A stretch of 64,000 bases of DNA from CAJFUR01 sp904420575 (GCA_965119745.1 OZ221973.1:1984001-2048000); one strand, 5' to 3'; shown: positions 1 through 9,049, counted from the stretch's first letter. Notes: a model not told the origin generated them from the sequence alone. Made by a program: numbers and translations.

Positions 1-587
1 CCGTCGACCGTGGCCAGGACTTCGGCGCCCGGGCGCACCGATTCCACGTAGGGAGCGCGGATGAACGTCATCGGCACGCACCCGATGCCCGCGACCTTGC
101 TTTCGGTGCGGAAGCTGTCGAGCTGGCGGCCGTAGGCGTTGCGGCGCACGGTCATGGGGATGGTGGCCAGGTACGGCCCGTCGCCCTGCGCGATGCGCTC
201 GGCCAAGAGGATCATGCCGGCGCAGGTGGCGAGCACCGGCAGGCCGCCGGCGATGCGCTCGCGCAGCGGCTCCCGCATGCCCAGCTCGCGCAGCAGCTTG
301 CCCTGCACGGTGCTCTCGCCGCCAGGGAGCACGAGCGCGTCGAAGGGCTGCTCCAGGTCAGCCCGCCGGCGCAGTTCCCGGCACTCTGCGCCCAGCTGCG
401 CCAGCTTGCGCTCGTGCTCGACGAAGGCTCCCTGCACCGCCAGCACGGCGACGACGGGGCGGCGGTGCGAGGGCGCAGCCGCCCCGTCTGCCGCCACGGC
501 CGTCCTGCTTGCGCCGTCCGCACGCCGGGCAGCCTCAAAGGCGCGTTCCCGTTCCGGCAGCGCGCCCGTTCCGGGCACCCGTTCCAT
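1..587 (-). CDS. pdxT: PdxT, glutaminase subunit of PLP synthase (partial)
   Basis: Class I glutamine amidotransferase that supplies ammonia to PdxS for pyridoxal 5'-phosphate synthesis in the cytosol. About 195 residues are in the window; the C-terminus, with the expected catalytic His/Glu, lies beyond position 1. The family start motif VVAVLAVQGAF is seen at about residues 45-55, the LPGGEST glutamine-site motif follows, and the nucleophile motif LATCAGMILLA is intact. The ATG at 587 lies 5 bp beyond the pdxS stop, so the two genes are one operon. This start leaves a ~44-residue Ala/Arg-rich extension ahead of the normal PdxT N-terminus. No nearer start codon sits at the conserved position, so the extension is probably real or the start is unusual. 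Confidence 0.93.
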   Translation of the reverse strand, partial: MERVPGTGALPERERAFEAARRADGASRTAVAADGAAAPSHRRPVVAVLAVQGAFVEHERKLAQLGAECRELRRRADLEQPFDALVLPGGESTVQGKLLRELGMREPLRERIAGGLPVLATCAGMILLAERIAQGDGPYLATIPMTVRRNAYGRQLDSFRTESKVAGIGCVPMTFIRAPYVESVRPGAEVLATVD

Positions 588-592
588 GGCGC

Positions 593-1483
593 CTACTTCC
601 CGCGCTCGGCCATGAGCACGTCGATCTCGCGCTCGTTGATGCCCACCATGGCCTCGCCCAAGTCCTCGGAGAGCGCCGCCAAGAGTTCCGCGTCCCCGTA
701 GTTCGTCACGGCCTGCACGATGGCCCGCGCGCGCTTGGCAGGGTCGCCCGACTTGAAGATGCCTGAGCCCACGAACACGCCCTCGGCGCCCAGCTGCATC
801 ATGAGGGCGGCGTCGGCCGGCGTGGCCACGCCGCCGGCTGCGAAGTTCACCACGGGGAGCGCGCCCGCCTCGTGCACCTCGCGCAGCAGCTCCACGGGCA
901 CCTGCAGGCGCTTCGCCTCCTCGTACAGCTCGTCGTCGGCCATCCCGGCCACGGCGCGGATCTGGCTCATGATCAGGCGCATGTGGCGCACGGCCTGCAC
1001 GATGTCGCCCGTGCCCGGCTCGCCCTTCGTGCGGATCATCGTGGCGCCCTCCGCGATGCGGCGCAGCGCCTCGCCCAAATCGCGCGCGCCGCACACGAAC
1101 GGCACGGCGAACGCGTTCTTGTCGATGTGGTGGACATCGTCGGCGGGGGAGAGCACCTCGCTCTCGTCGACGTAGTCGATGCCGATGGCCTGGAGGATCT
1201 GCGCCTCCGCGAAGTGCCCGATGCGGCACTTCGCCATGACGGGGATGCTCACGGCCTCCTGGATGCCCTTGATCATGGCGGGATCGCTCATGCGCGACAC
1301 GCCGCCGGCGGCACGGATGTCGGCGGGGATGCGCTCGAGCGCCATGACGGCGCACGCGCCGGCGTCCTCGGCGATGCGCGCCTGTTCAGGGGTGGTCACG
1401 TCCATGATGACGCCGCCCTTGAGCATCTGGGCGAGCGAGCGGTTGAGCATGCGCCTTTCCTGCGCGGTGTCGGTTCCTGCCAT
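593..1483 (-). CDS. pdxS: PdxS, PLP synthase lyase subunit
   Basis: Pyridoxal 5'-phosphate synthase catalytic subunit. It condenses ribose 5-phosphate, glyceraldehyde 3-phosphate and PdxT-derived ammonia, normally as a 12-mer decorated with PdxT. The 296-residue length is typical. The conserved aspartate is D28, and the two active-site lysines are K85 (in PVMAKCRIGHF) and K153 (in IRTKGEPGTGD), matching the Bacillus numbering with a +4 offset. I chose the ATG at 1483 because GGAGG lies 7 bp upstream; an in-frame ATG at 1507 has no such site. It is the first gene of the pdxS-pdxT operon and is transcribed away from the PdxR-like regulator. Confidence 0.97.
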   Translation of the reverse strand: MAGTDTAQERRMLNRSLAQMLKGGVIMDVTTPEQARIAEDAGACAVMALERIPADIRAAGGVSRMSDPAMIKGIQEAVSIPVMAKCRIGHFAEAQILQAIGIDYVDESEVLSPADDVHHIDKNAFAVPFVCGARDLGEALRRIAEGATMIRTKGEPGTGDIVQAVRHMRLIMSQIRAVAGMADDELYEEAKRLQVPVELLREVHEAGALPVVNFAAGGVATPADAALMMQLGAEGVFVGSGIFKSGDPAKRARAIVQAVTNYGDAELLAALSEDLGEAMVGINEREIDVLMAERGK

Positions 1484-1811
1484 CGGTGGGCCTCCGTTCC
1501 CCGCCATGCGGCGGTTCGTTCGTGACGGTTTCGAATCCGTTCGAGGATAGGCGTTAGTTGGCTATGCTAGTATGTCCAAAAGCGATAAACTTGATAGGGT
1601 CAGATACAGGGCCAGCCATAGGCTCGGCCGCAGGGTCGCGAGCGTGCGGAACAGGGAGCGTGGGACGGCGGGCGTGCAGGCAGGCGGAATGCGGAAAGCG
1701 GAAGGCGGAGCGCGGGACGGCGAAATGTGCGAAGCCAAACGCGCACCATGGAGCGAGCCGTGCGCAACGTGGAAGGTCGGGCGAAGGATCGCGAAGGGAA
1801 AGGGAGGCATC
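1484..1811. promoter_or_regulatory. pdxS/pdxR divergent intergenic region
   Basis: This 328-bp non-coding stretch between two divergent genes should hold both promoters and the PdxR operator. A short AT-richer patch at about 1553-1600, between G/C-rich flanks, is the likeliest promoter core. I see no clear consensus pair or long inverted repeat. The right part (1680-1810) is purine-rich on the + strand and ends in the ribosome-binding site GGGAGG of the regulator. Confidence 0.5.
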
Positions 1812-3557
1812 GTGCTCACGTACTCGTTCGAGGATCGCGGCGGGGAAAGCCTGTACGGCCACCTCTATCGCTGCATCCGGCGCGACATCGAGTCGGGTGC
1901 CATCCCGGCGCACGCGAAGCTGCCCTCGAAGCGCGCGTTCGCGCGGCATCTCGGCGTGAGCCTCATCACCGTGGAGGGCGCCTACACCCAGCTCGTGGCC
2001 GAGGGGTACGTGCGGTCCGTGCCGCGCACGGGCTACTTCGCGAACCCGCTCGCGCTGCCGCAGGCGATGCGGCGGGGAAGCGGCGGCGGAACGCTGGAAG
2101 GCGGCGCGGGAACGGAAGCGCCAGCGCGCGCGGAGGCAGCCGGCGCTGCGACGGACGCGAGGGCGGGCGTCTCGGGCTCGATGGCGGGAACGGGCGTGGC
2201 GGGACATGCGGCGAGGGGCGCTGCGGCGGCAGGCGCCGTGGCGCAAGCGGGCAGCGCCTCGGTGCGGGATGGCGCACGCCCCGATGACGCCGCCTGCCCC
2301 CTCGTCGCCGACCTGGCTGCCGGCTCGGTGGCGACCGGCCTCTTCCCCTACGCGCTCTGGGCGAAGACGCTGCGCGACGTGCTGGCCCACGAGTCCGAGC
2401 GCACGCTGCTCGGCGAGACGTCGGCGTTCGGCTCGCTCAGGCTGCGCGAGGCGCTGGCCGCGCATCTGCGCGCCTTCCGCGGCCTCGAGGCCGATCCGGC
2501 GCAGATCGTCGTCGCGTCGGGTTCGCAGACGGTGTACAACCTGATCGTCCAGCTGCTGGGGCGAACCCGCCGCTTCGCTGTGGAAGATCCAGGCTATCCG
2601 CGTCTGACCAGCATCTACCGGGCCAACGACGTGCCGCTTTCCCACGTGCCGATGGACGCGGCCGGCATGGACGTCGCGGCCCTGCGGGCGTCGGGCGCGA
2701 GCGTGGCGCACCTCATGCCGTCGCACCAGTTCCCCACGGGGCTCGTCACGCCCGTCAGCCGCCGCTACGAGCTGTTGGGCTGGGCCGCCGAGGAGCCTGG
2801 CCGCTACCTGGTGGAGGACGACTACGACTGCGAGTTTCGCCTGGCAGGCCGTCCCATCCCCGCCATGAAGAGCATCGACGCCGTCGACCGCGTCGTCTAC
2901 GTCAACACCTTCGCGCGCAGCCTGGGGCCCTCGTTCCGTATCGCCTATGCGGTGCTGCCCGCGCATCTGGCCGAGCGGTTCCGAAGCGCGCTCGGCTTCT
3001 ACTCGTGCACGGTGTCGACGATGGAGCAGCTCGTGCTGGCGCGCTTTATCGAGCACGGCGACTTCGAGCGCCACGTCAACCGCATGCGCAGCCACTACCG
3101 CGCGGTCAAGGGCGCGCTGGTGGAGGCGCTGGCCGCCTCGCCGGCCGGCGATAGGATGACCGTCGAGGGGGCCGACGCCGGCCTGCATTTCCTGCTGCGC
3201 GTCGCCTCGCCCGCCTCGGAGGAGCGCCTCGTCGCCGCGGCGCGGCAGGAGGGCGTGGCGCTCGCCCCGCTCTCGGCGTTTCGCCTGGGAGGGGAAGCGG
3301 GCGGGGGGAAAGCGTCCGACGAGGCAGCAGGCAAAGCGGATGGCAACGTCATGGCAGGCAGCGCCGGAGGCCTCGGCGCGGAAACCGCCGGCGCGCTCGG
3401 GCCAGACGGCGCGCGTGGACGTGCCGTGGAAACTTCCAGCGAGTCCGACGCCGTCCGGTCGTTCGTCGTCAGCTACGGCGGCCTTCCGCTCGCGTCGGTC
3501 GCCGAAACCGCCGCCGCCCTCGCCCGCGCCGTCGAGGCCGCCGAGCGCGCCTGCTGA
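1812..3557 (+). CDS. pdxR: PdxR-like MocR-family transcriptional regulator
   Basis: GntR-type winged helix fused to a fold-type I aminotransferase domain, 581 residues against the usual ~460-500. The DNA-binding domain covers about residues 10-80 (LPSKRAFARHLGVSLITVEG). The aminotransferase part carries the EDDYDCEFR motif. Two features are odd. The lysine that normally forms the PLP Schiff base (family motif FSK-S/T-L) is Arg369 here (FARSL). There are also two Gly/Ala-rich insertions, one between the domains (about 2075-2290) and one near the C-terminus (about 3285-3440). The GTG start at 1812 is preceded by GGGAGG. Divergence from pdxST strongly suggests it controls them. The last 89 bp overlap the convergent MFS gene. 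Confidence 0.88.
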   Translation: MLTYSFEDRGGESLYGHLYRCIRRDIESGAIPAHAKLPSKRAFARHLGVSLITVEGAYTQLVAEGYVRSVPRTGYFANPLALPQAMRRGSGGGTLEGGAGTEAPARAEAAGAATDARAGVSGSMAGTGVAGHAARGAAAAGAVAQAGSASVRDGARPDDAACPLVADLAAGSVATGLFPYALWAKTLRDVLAHESERTLLGETSAFGSLRLREALAAHLRAFRGLEADPAQIVVASGSQTVYNLIVQLLGRTRRFAVEDPGYPRLTSIYRANDVPLSHVPMDAAGMDVAALRASGASVAHLMPSHQFPTGLVTPVSRRYELLGWAAEEPGRYLVEDDYDCEFRLAGRPIPAMKSIDAVDRVVYVNTFARSLGPSFRIAYAVLPAHLAERFRSALGFYSCTVSTMEQLVLARFIEHGDFERHVNRMRSHYRAVKGALVEALAASPAGDRMTVEGADAGLHFLLRVASPASEERLVAAARQEGVALAPLSAFRLGGEAGGGKASDEAAGKADGNVMAGSAGGLGAETAGALGPDGARGRAVETSSESDAVRSFVVSYGGLPLASVAETAAALARAVEAAERAC

Positions 3558-4791
3558 GAGCGTTCGGCGAGGGCCACTCCGCTTCGCACGCGACGGCGGC
3601 CGACGCGACCTTCCTGTTCTCCATGTGGACGAGCGCCAGCGCCATCCCTGCGGCGGCCAGCGCGAACAGCGCGCCGACGGGGCCGGTTGCCATGAGCCCG
3701 GCCGTGTTGACCACCATGCCCCCGACGAGGGACCCTAAAGCGATGCCGGCGTTGAACGACATGGGGTGCAGCGATGCCGAGAACGTGACGGCGCTCGGAT
3801 AATCCGTCCGCGAGACGTTTTGGAACAGCATCTGCACGGTCGAGTTCATCACGTACATGAGCACACCGACCGCGAGAATGTCCGCGAGCCCCACGACGCC
3901 CATCGGCACCGTCACGGCCAAGAGCGCCAGCAGGGCGGCGTGCACGGCGAACGTCACGGGCATCGCGCGCATCCCGAAGCGTCCGGCCACCCAGCCCGAC
4001 AGCAGGTTGGAGGCCACGCATGCCGCGCCGAACAGCAAGAGCACGACGCTGACGGCGCCGCCGTCCAGCCCCATGACGTCCTGGAGCACGGGCGTGAGAT
4101 AGGTGTAGAACACGTACGTGGACGCGGCGCCCGCCAAAACCATCACGATGTTGGCGAGCGTGCGCCCATCGGTCAGGAGGCGCAGCTGCGAGCGCAGGGT
4201 GGCGACGGCCTGCGCGGGCGCGGAGGTGCGCGGCAGGGCGGGCAGCAAGGCGGCGCTCACCACGATGCCGAGCGCGAACACGCAAACATAGGCCGCCTTC
4301 CAGCCGAAGGCGCCGGCCAGCATGGTGCCGATGGGCACGCCGATGACGCTCGACACCGAGAAGCCGGCGAGCAGCAGGCCCAGCACGTGGGCGACCTTGT
4401 CCTTGGCCACGATGTCGGGCACGTAGGCCAGCGCGACGGCCAAAAGCGTGCCCGAGGTGACGGCCGGCAGCAGGCGCGAGACGAGCAGCAGGGCGTAGCC
4501 GTCGGCGAAGAGGGTGAGCAGGTTGCCGGCGTTGAACACGACGAGCAGCGCGCACGTCAGCTTGAAACGGCTCGCGCGTGCGGTGGCGAGCGCCACGACG
4601 GGCGTCGCGATCGCGCAGGCGAGCGCGTAGTAGCCGACGATGTCGCCGACGAGGGTGATGGGCTCGCCCAGTCCCTCGGCTACGTCCGGCGTGATGCCGA
4701 TGAGCACGAACTCGGCGAACCCGAGCGCGAACGCCAAGGCGACGAGCAGCGCGGCGACGAGCGACGAGCGCGTGCGGTTTCCGGTTTCCAT
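3469..4791 (-). CDS. MFS transporter, arabinose-efflux (AraJ/DHA1) type
   Basis: Twelve-helix major facilitator permease of the inner membrane, 440 residues. Hydrophobic segments run from about residue 10 to 395, and the helix 4-5 region contains the GFSVSSVIGVPIGTMLAG stretch typical of DHA1 drug or sugar efflux permeases. The substrate is not readable from sequence. The last ~45 residues are a strongly basic Arg/Pro tail, encoded antisense to the end of the pdxR-like gene; this tail is probably a by-product of a lost stop codon. The gene diverges from the LysR regulator at 4917 and shares a 125-bp promoter region with it, so that regulator is the likely controller. Confidence 0.9.
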   Translation of the reverse strand: METGNRTRSSLVAALLVALAFALGFAEFVLIGITPDVAEGLGEPITLVGDIVGYYALACAIATPVVALATARASRFKLTCALLVVFNAGNLLTLFADGYALLLVSRLLPAVTSGTLLAVALAYVPDIVAKDKVAHVLGLLLAGFSVSSVIGVPIGTMLAGAFGWKAAYVCVFALGIVVSAALLPALPRTSAPAQAVATLRSQLRLLTDGRTLANIVMVLAGAASTYVFYTYLTPVLQDVMGLDGGAVSVVLLLFGAACVASNLLSGWVAGRFGMRAMPVTFAVHAALLALLAVTVPMGVVGLADILAVGVLMYVMNSTVQMLFQNVSRTDYPSAVTFSASLHPMSFNAGIALGSLVGGMVVNTAGLMATGPVGALFALAAAGMALALVHMENRKVASAAVACEAEWPSPNALSRRARRPRRRGRGRRRFRRPTRAEGRRS

Positions 4792-4851
4792 GAATGCGGT
4801 TCCTTTCCAAGAGCCTCTTTTCCTCGCCTACCTTACAGCGCGCATGTTAGA

Positions 4852-4866
4852 ATAGCCAATGCCTAT
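4852..4866. promoter_or_regulatory. LysR-type box ATAG-N7-CTAT
   Basis: A perfect 15-bp dyad, ATAG-CCAATGC-CTAT, matches the T-N11-A architecture of LysR operators and sits between the MFS gene and the LysR gene. Twelve bases of it (4856-4867) recur exactly, in inverted orientation, at 5948-5959 upstream of the next flavoprotein gene. It is probably the autoregulatory site of the LysR protein at 4917. Confidence 0.6.
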
Positions 4867-4916
4867 ATCGATTATCTCAATATGCTTAGCAGGCATGTAG
4901 ATGAAGGAGGACGCCG

Positions 4917-5804
4917 ATGGAGCTTCGCACGCTGCGCTACTTCCTCGCGCTCGCTCAGGAGGGCACCATCTCGAACGCCGCCAAGGCGCTGCATGTGACG
5001 CAGCCCACCTTGTCGCGCCAGTTGGCGGATTTGGAGAAGGGCTTCGGCAAGCAGCTGTTCGAGCGCGGGGCGAAGCGGGTCGCGCTCACCGAAGAGGGCG
5101 CGCGGCTGCGCGAGTACGCCGAGAGCATCGTCGAGCTCGCCGACAAGGCCGAGGCCGAGCTGTCCCAGCCCGAGAAGGCCGTGAGCGGGGACGTGTACAT
5201 CGGCTGTGGCGAGTCGGATGCCATGCGCATCATCCTGCGCGCCGCCGAGTGGACGCGACGCGACCATCCGCTCGTCCACTACCACCTGTTCAGCGGCACG
5301 AGTGCGGACTTGGCCGAGAGGTTCGACGGCGGGCTGCTCGATTTCATGGTGGAGTTCGAGCTGACGGGCCGGCCCGATTGCCTCACCCTGACCCTGCCGG
5401 CGGTCGACACCTGGGGCGTGCTCATGCGCGCCGACGACCCGCTCGCGCAGCAGGCTGCGGTGAGGCCGGCCGATCTGGCCGGGCGTCCCCTCATCGGGTC
5501 GCGGCAGGGCATCAAGTCGGGCAAGATGATGGAATGGGCCGGCGACGGCTTCGAGGAATGGGACGTGGTCGCCACGTACAACCTGCTGTTCAACGGCGCG
5601 CTCATGGTGGAGGAGGGCATCGGCGTGGCCATCTGCTACGATCGGCTCGCCAACGCCTCCGAGGACGGCCCGTTGCGCTTCCGTCCGCTCGATCCGCCGT
5701 TGACCTCGGACATCGGCGTCGTCTGGAAGAAGCACCGCCGCCTCTCGCGCGCTGCGGCCGTTTTCCTCGAACGCCTGCAGGACGAGGTCGCCCGCGAGGC
5801 GTGA
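4917..5804 (+). CDS. LysR-family transcriptional regulator
   Basis: A 295-residue LTTR. The N-terminal helix-turn-helix (NAAKALHVTQPTLSRQLADL, residues 19-38) is followed by a linker helix and a periplasmic-binding-protein-like effector domain. The start is set by AAGGAGG 7 bp upstream. It lies between the divergent MFS gene and the downstream flavoprotein reductase, and candidate boxes for it are present on both sides (4852-4866 and 5949-5963). It therefore may regulate both; the inducer is unknown. Its C-terminus (WKKHRRLSRAAAVFLERL) is intact, unlike that of the paralogue at 8075. Confidence 0.95.
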   Translation: MELRTLRYFLALAQEGTISNAAKALHVTQPTLSRQLADLEKGFGKQLFERGAKRVALTEEGARLREYAESIVELADKAEAELSQPEKAVSGDVYIGCGESDAMRIILRAAEWTRRDHPLVHYHLFSGTSADLAERFDGGLLDFMVEFELTGRPDCLTLTLPAVDTWGVLMRADDPLAQQAAVRPADLAGRPLIGSRQGIKSGKMMEWAGDGFEEWDVVATYNLLFNGALMVEEGIGVAICYDRLANASEDGPLRFRPLDPPLTSDIGVVWKKHRRLSRAAAVFLERLQDEVAREA

Positions 5805-5948
5805 CGTTCGAGGCGGCGTAGCCGATGGGAGCGAAGAGATGGGTCGGCGGAGTGTTCGAGGACGGCCCGAACCGCTTGCGCGACGGGGTGGAAGCGTGTC
5901 TCCCTGCTCGACCATGGTATAAGTTTTCCTTATATCGCCATATGAGCT

Positions 5949-5963
5949 ATAGGCATTGGTAAT
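5949..5963. promoter_or_regulatory. LysR-type box upstream of flavoprotein reductase
   Basis: The sequence ATAG-GCATTGG-TAAT contains the 12-mer TATAGGCATTGG found inverted in the box at 4852-4866. It lies about 60 bp upstream of the start at 6020. A second dyad, ATAAG-TTTTC-CTTAT, is at 5919-5933. The pair resembles the recognition and activation sites of a LysR-regulated promoter. Confidence 0.55.
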
Positions 5964-6019
5964 GGATACGCGCGGCGAGTACCCTTGGGGCATGGAACAC
6001 CCAAGGAAAGGGGATCATC

Positions 6020-7948
6020 ATGGAAACCGTATCACGCCGCAACTTCTTGAAGGGCGCCTTCGCCACGGGAACGCTCGCGGCGGCCGGCGCGGCGCTGCCG
6101 ATGTTCGGCTGCGCGCCGAACGGCGCCGACGCCCCGGCGGCCGCGAGCGAGGCGCCGGAGCCGACCTACGACTACACCGCCGACGTCATCATCGTGGGCG
6201 CGGGCGGCGCGGGCCAGATGGCGGCCGTTTCGGCGCACGAGGCGGGCTGCTCGTCCATCCTGCTGGAGAAGGCCGCGATGACCGGCGGCGACTCCATCAC
6301 GAGCCATAACGACCTGTTGGCCTACTGGCCCGACGAGCACGCCGGCGAGAACGGCGACGACTTCGACAGCTACCTGGAGGACTGGAAGGCGACGCACTGG
6401 GTGTCCTACGCGGGCCAGCTCGGGCGCGATTTCCCCACGACCGAGTTCCCGTTCGCCCGCCGCTTCATGGACCTGTGGGCGCCGGCCGGCCAGTGGCTCG
6501 AGGACAACGCGGGCGTTAAGTGGACCGGCGTGTCGCTGGGACGCGCGCTCGCGACGGAGTACACGCCCACCTACCGCACGTGGCATGCGGAGAACGAGCC
6601 GGTCATGGTGTCGCTCTACCGCGTGATCGAGGGATGGGACGACGTCGAGACCCTGCTCAAGACCGAGGCCTTCGAGTTCATCCAGAACGACAAGGGCGTG
6701 GTGACGGGCGTGCGCGCCTACCAGTACGACACGGGCGAGACCATCACGCTGCATGCGAACCGCGGCGTGGTGCTGGCCACGGGCACGTTCTGCGCCTCGC
6801 GCGACATGGTGGGCCAGTACTACGGCCGCGACGTCGCCCAGCTGTCCACGACCGGCATGATGAACCTCACGGGCGACGGCCACCGCATGGCGCGCAACGT
6901 GGGCGCGGCCTTCACGGGCATGGATCTGGGCCTGAACTGGCAGCCGTGCGGCACGGGCTCGCGCAACTGGGACACCATCGAGGGTCGCCTGTACCTGTTC
7001 GGCTACTACGACGGCGCGCTTGCGCCGGCCGACCCCGCCATCGCGGTGAACCTCGAGGGCAAGCGCTTCATGAACGAGGACCAGGTGAACTACGGCATCG
7101 GGCGCGAAACGAGTCGCCAGACCGCCCAGACCGCGTTCTACGTGTTCGACTCGCGCTTCGACTGCCACGTCATCTACGAGGGCGGCGAGGTCATGACCAA
7201 GGACGGCACCGTGTACTACGAGGCCGACACGCTCGAGGACCTCGCCGTGCGCATGAACTGCGACGCGCAGGGCTTCCTCGACGAGATCGCGCGCTACAAC
7301 GGCTTCGTGGACGCCGGCGTGGACGAGGACTGGGGCCGCGACGTGACGGTCGTGTCCAAGATCGAGCAGGGGCCGTTCTACGCGTTCCCCATCACGCCGC
7401 AGTACTACGTCACGTTCGGCGGGGTGAAGACCAACGTCGAGAGCGAGGTGCTCACCGAGGACGACCGCGTGATCCCGGGCCTGTACGCCGCCGGCGTGGT
7501 GTGCGGCTCGTACGCCGAGCAGGAGGGCCTTGTGTACTACGGCGGCTTCAACCAGGCGCTGGCCTGGGGCAAGCAGGCCGGGGCCAAGGCCGCCGCGTTC
7601 GATCCGACCGACGCCGCCATGGAGGAAGCCCCCGAGGGCGCGCCCGCGAAGGCGCCCGCCGCCCCCGTCGCGTCGGACGCGACGTACGCGGACGGCACCT
7701 ACGAGGCCGCCCATGACGGCAAGGACGGCCCCGTGCCGGTGACCGTCACCGTCGCAGGCGGTAAGGTCTCCGCGGTCGAGGTTGGCGAGAACAACGAGAC
7801 CAAGGGCATCGGCACCCAGGCGATCGAGACGCTCCCCGAGCTGATCGTGGCCGCGAACGGCACGGACGTGGACGTCGTCTCGGGCGCCACCATCACGAGC
7901 GACGCCATCCTCTCCGGCGTGGCGGACTGCCTGGCCCAGGCCTCCTAA
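6020..7948 (+). CDS. Tat-exported flavoprotein reductase (fumarate-reductase-like, C-terminal FMN-binding domain)
   Basis: A 642-residue secreted redox enzyme of the fumarate/urocanate reductase superfamily that is expanded in Eggerthellaceae. The N-terminus has a twin-arginine signal (SRRNFLKGAF) followed by a lipobox-like FGC. An FAD Rossmann motif VIIVGAGGAGQ is at about residues 56-66. The FAD_binding_2 body ends near residue 540. A C-terminal FMN_bind domain carries the covalent flavinylation motif SGAT (residues 621-624). Electrons probably pass from the bound FMN to FAD and then to an unknown organic acceptor outside the membrane. The ATG follows AAGGAAAGGGG. It is likely controlled by the LysR gene upstream, and a terminator follows. 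Confidence 0.93.
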   Translation: METVSRRNFLKGAFATGTLAAAGAALPMFGCAPNGADAPAAASEAPEPTYDYTADVIIVGAGGAGQMAAVSAHEAGCSSILLEKAAMTGGDSITSHNDLLAYWPDEHAGENGDDFDSYLEDWKATHWVSYAGQLGRDFPTTEFPFARRFMDLWAPAGQWLEDNAGVKWTGVSLGRALATEYTPTYRTWHAENEPVMVSLYRVIEGWDDVETLLKTEAFEFIQNDKGVVTGVRAYQYDTGETITLHANRGVVLATGTFCASRDMVGQYYGRDVAQLSTTGMMNLTGDGHRMARNVGAAFTGMDLGLNWQPCGTGSRNWDTIEGRLYLFGYYDGALAPADPAIAVNLEGKRFMNEDQVNYGIGRETSRQTAQTAFYVFDSRFDCHVIYEGGEVMTKDGTVYYEADTLEDLAVRMNCDAQGFLDEIARYNGFVDAGVDEDWGRDVTVVSKIEQGPFYAFPITPQYYVTFGGVKTNVESEVLTEDDRVIPGLYAAGVVCGSYAEQEGLVYYGGFNQALAWGKQAGAKAAAFDPTDAAMEEAPEGAPAKAPAAPVASDATYADGTYEAAHDGKDGPVPVTVTVAGGKVSAVEVGENNETKGIGTQAIETLPELIVAANGTDVDVVSGATITSDAILSGVADCLAQAS

Positions 7949-7973
7949 CCCCCATCTGCCCACCCTCCCTTGA

Positions 7974-8009
7974 GCCGAGCCGGACCCCCTTCGCGGGCTC
8001 CGGCTCGGC
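7974..8009 (+). terminator. Intrinsic-type hairpin after the flavoprotein gene
   Basis: Perfect 11-bp arms (7974-7984 and 7999-8009, GCCGAGCCGGA and its complement) enclose a 14-nt loop, 25 bp after the stop codon. No long T-tract follows, which is common in this GC-rich genome. Confidence 0.7.
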
Positions 8010-8074
8010 GTCGTTGCGGCGAAGGGGTGGTACTATGGAATCTCGAGAACGAACGAACCCGGGAGGCACCCCCC

Positions 8075-8905
8075 ATGGAACTTCGCACCCTCCGCTACTT
8101 CTTGGCCGTCGCGCGCGAGGGCAGCATCACCCAGGCCGCCAAGGTGCTGTTCGTGACGCAGCCCGCCCTGTCGCGCCAGCTCAAAGCGCTCGAGAAGGAG
8201 CTGGGGGCGAAGCTGTTCGTGCGCGGCAGCCACAGCGTCGCGCTCACCGACCGCGGCGTGCTGCTCAAGCAGCGCTGCGAGGAGATCCTCGAGCTGACGG
8301 ACAAGACGCTCGCGGAGTTCGCGGTGGGAAGCGACGCCGTGGCGGGGGACGTGCACATTGGCGTGGGGGAGTCGTACACGTCGCGGTTCCTGGCCCGCGT
8401 GGCGCAGGCGCTGAAGGACCGCTATCCTCAAATCCACTACCGGCTGCACGACGGCAACTCGGACGACCTCGCGGAACGGCTCGACTGCGGGCTGCTCGAC
8501 TTCTGCGTGCTCATCCAGCCCGCCGACCTGTCGAAGTACCATCACCTGCACATTCCGGAGAAGGACGCCTGGGGCCTGCTGATGCGCCGCGACAACCCGC
8601 TGGCCGCGCGGGAGACGATCCGCTCGGCCGACCTGCTCGGCGAGCCGCTCATCCTGTCCGAGCAGACCACGGGCCAGGCGGTCGCCCACAACGCGTTCGT
8701 CGACTGGTTCGGCGAGAACTTCGAGAAGCTCGACGTGGTGGCCACCTACAACCTCGCGTTCAACGCGACGCTGTTCGCGGCCGAGGGCTTCGGCAGCGTG
8801 GTGGCGCTCGAGCGGCAGACGCGCGTGGACGAGGCCGACGTGCTGTGCTTCAGGCCGTTCGAGCCGCGGCTCGAGGTGGAGTCCGACCTTGTGTGGAAGA
8901 GGCCC
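8075..8905 (+). CDS. LysR-family regulator with aberrant 3' end
   Basis: The DNA-binding domain (residues 1-60, with TQAAKVLFVTQPALSRQLKA) and effector domain are well conserved and closely resemble the LTTR at 4917, but homology stops at VWKR near 8902. There a run of nine C begins, and the frame continues into a low-complexity Pro/Gly/Ala stretch with no stop until 9772, fully antisense to the DUF362 gene. No + frame in 8905-9150 restores the expected ~23-residue C-terminal helix or gives an early stop. The 3' end has therefore been lost, replaced by GC-rich repeats, or mis-assembled. The start is the ATG after GGGAGG. The end coordinate given is where homology stops, not a stop codon. Confidence 0.75.
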
Positions 8906-9045
8906 CCCCCCGACCCGCCCGGTCGGCCGGGGCCGGGTCACCCCGCGCTCGCCGCCCCCGCCCTCCCTGCGGGGCCGTGCGGGTCCCCGCACCGGCCGGG
9001 CCGGGCCCGGCACGCCCCGTGCGGGAAGGCGGGGCGGGCGGGCGC
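8903..9045. repeat. Very GC-rich low-complexity junction with C9 tract
   Basis: About 140 bp of almost pure G/C, beginning with nine consecutive C (8903-8911). It contains short nested inverted repeats of GGCCGGG/CCCGGCC type. All three rightward frames are open because stop codons are nearly absent. It separates the truncated LysR gene from the convergent DUF362 gene. It could act as a bidirectional terminator, or could be an assembly or sequencing artefact. Confidence 0.5.
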
Positions 9046-9049
9046 GGGC

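Noticed and set aside
1554..3188. A leftward frame of ~544 codons over the pdxR-like gene
   Set aside because: Antisense shadow with no ribosome site or motifs; the sense strand encodes a clear MocR-type regulator.
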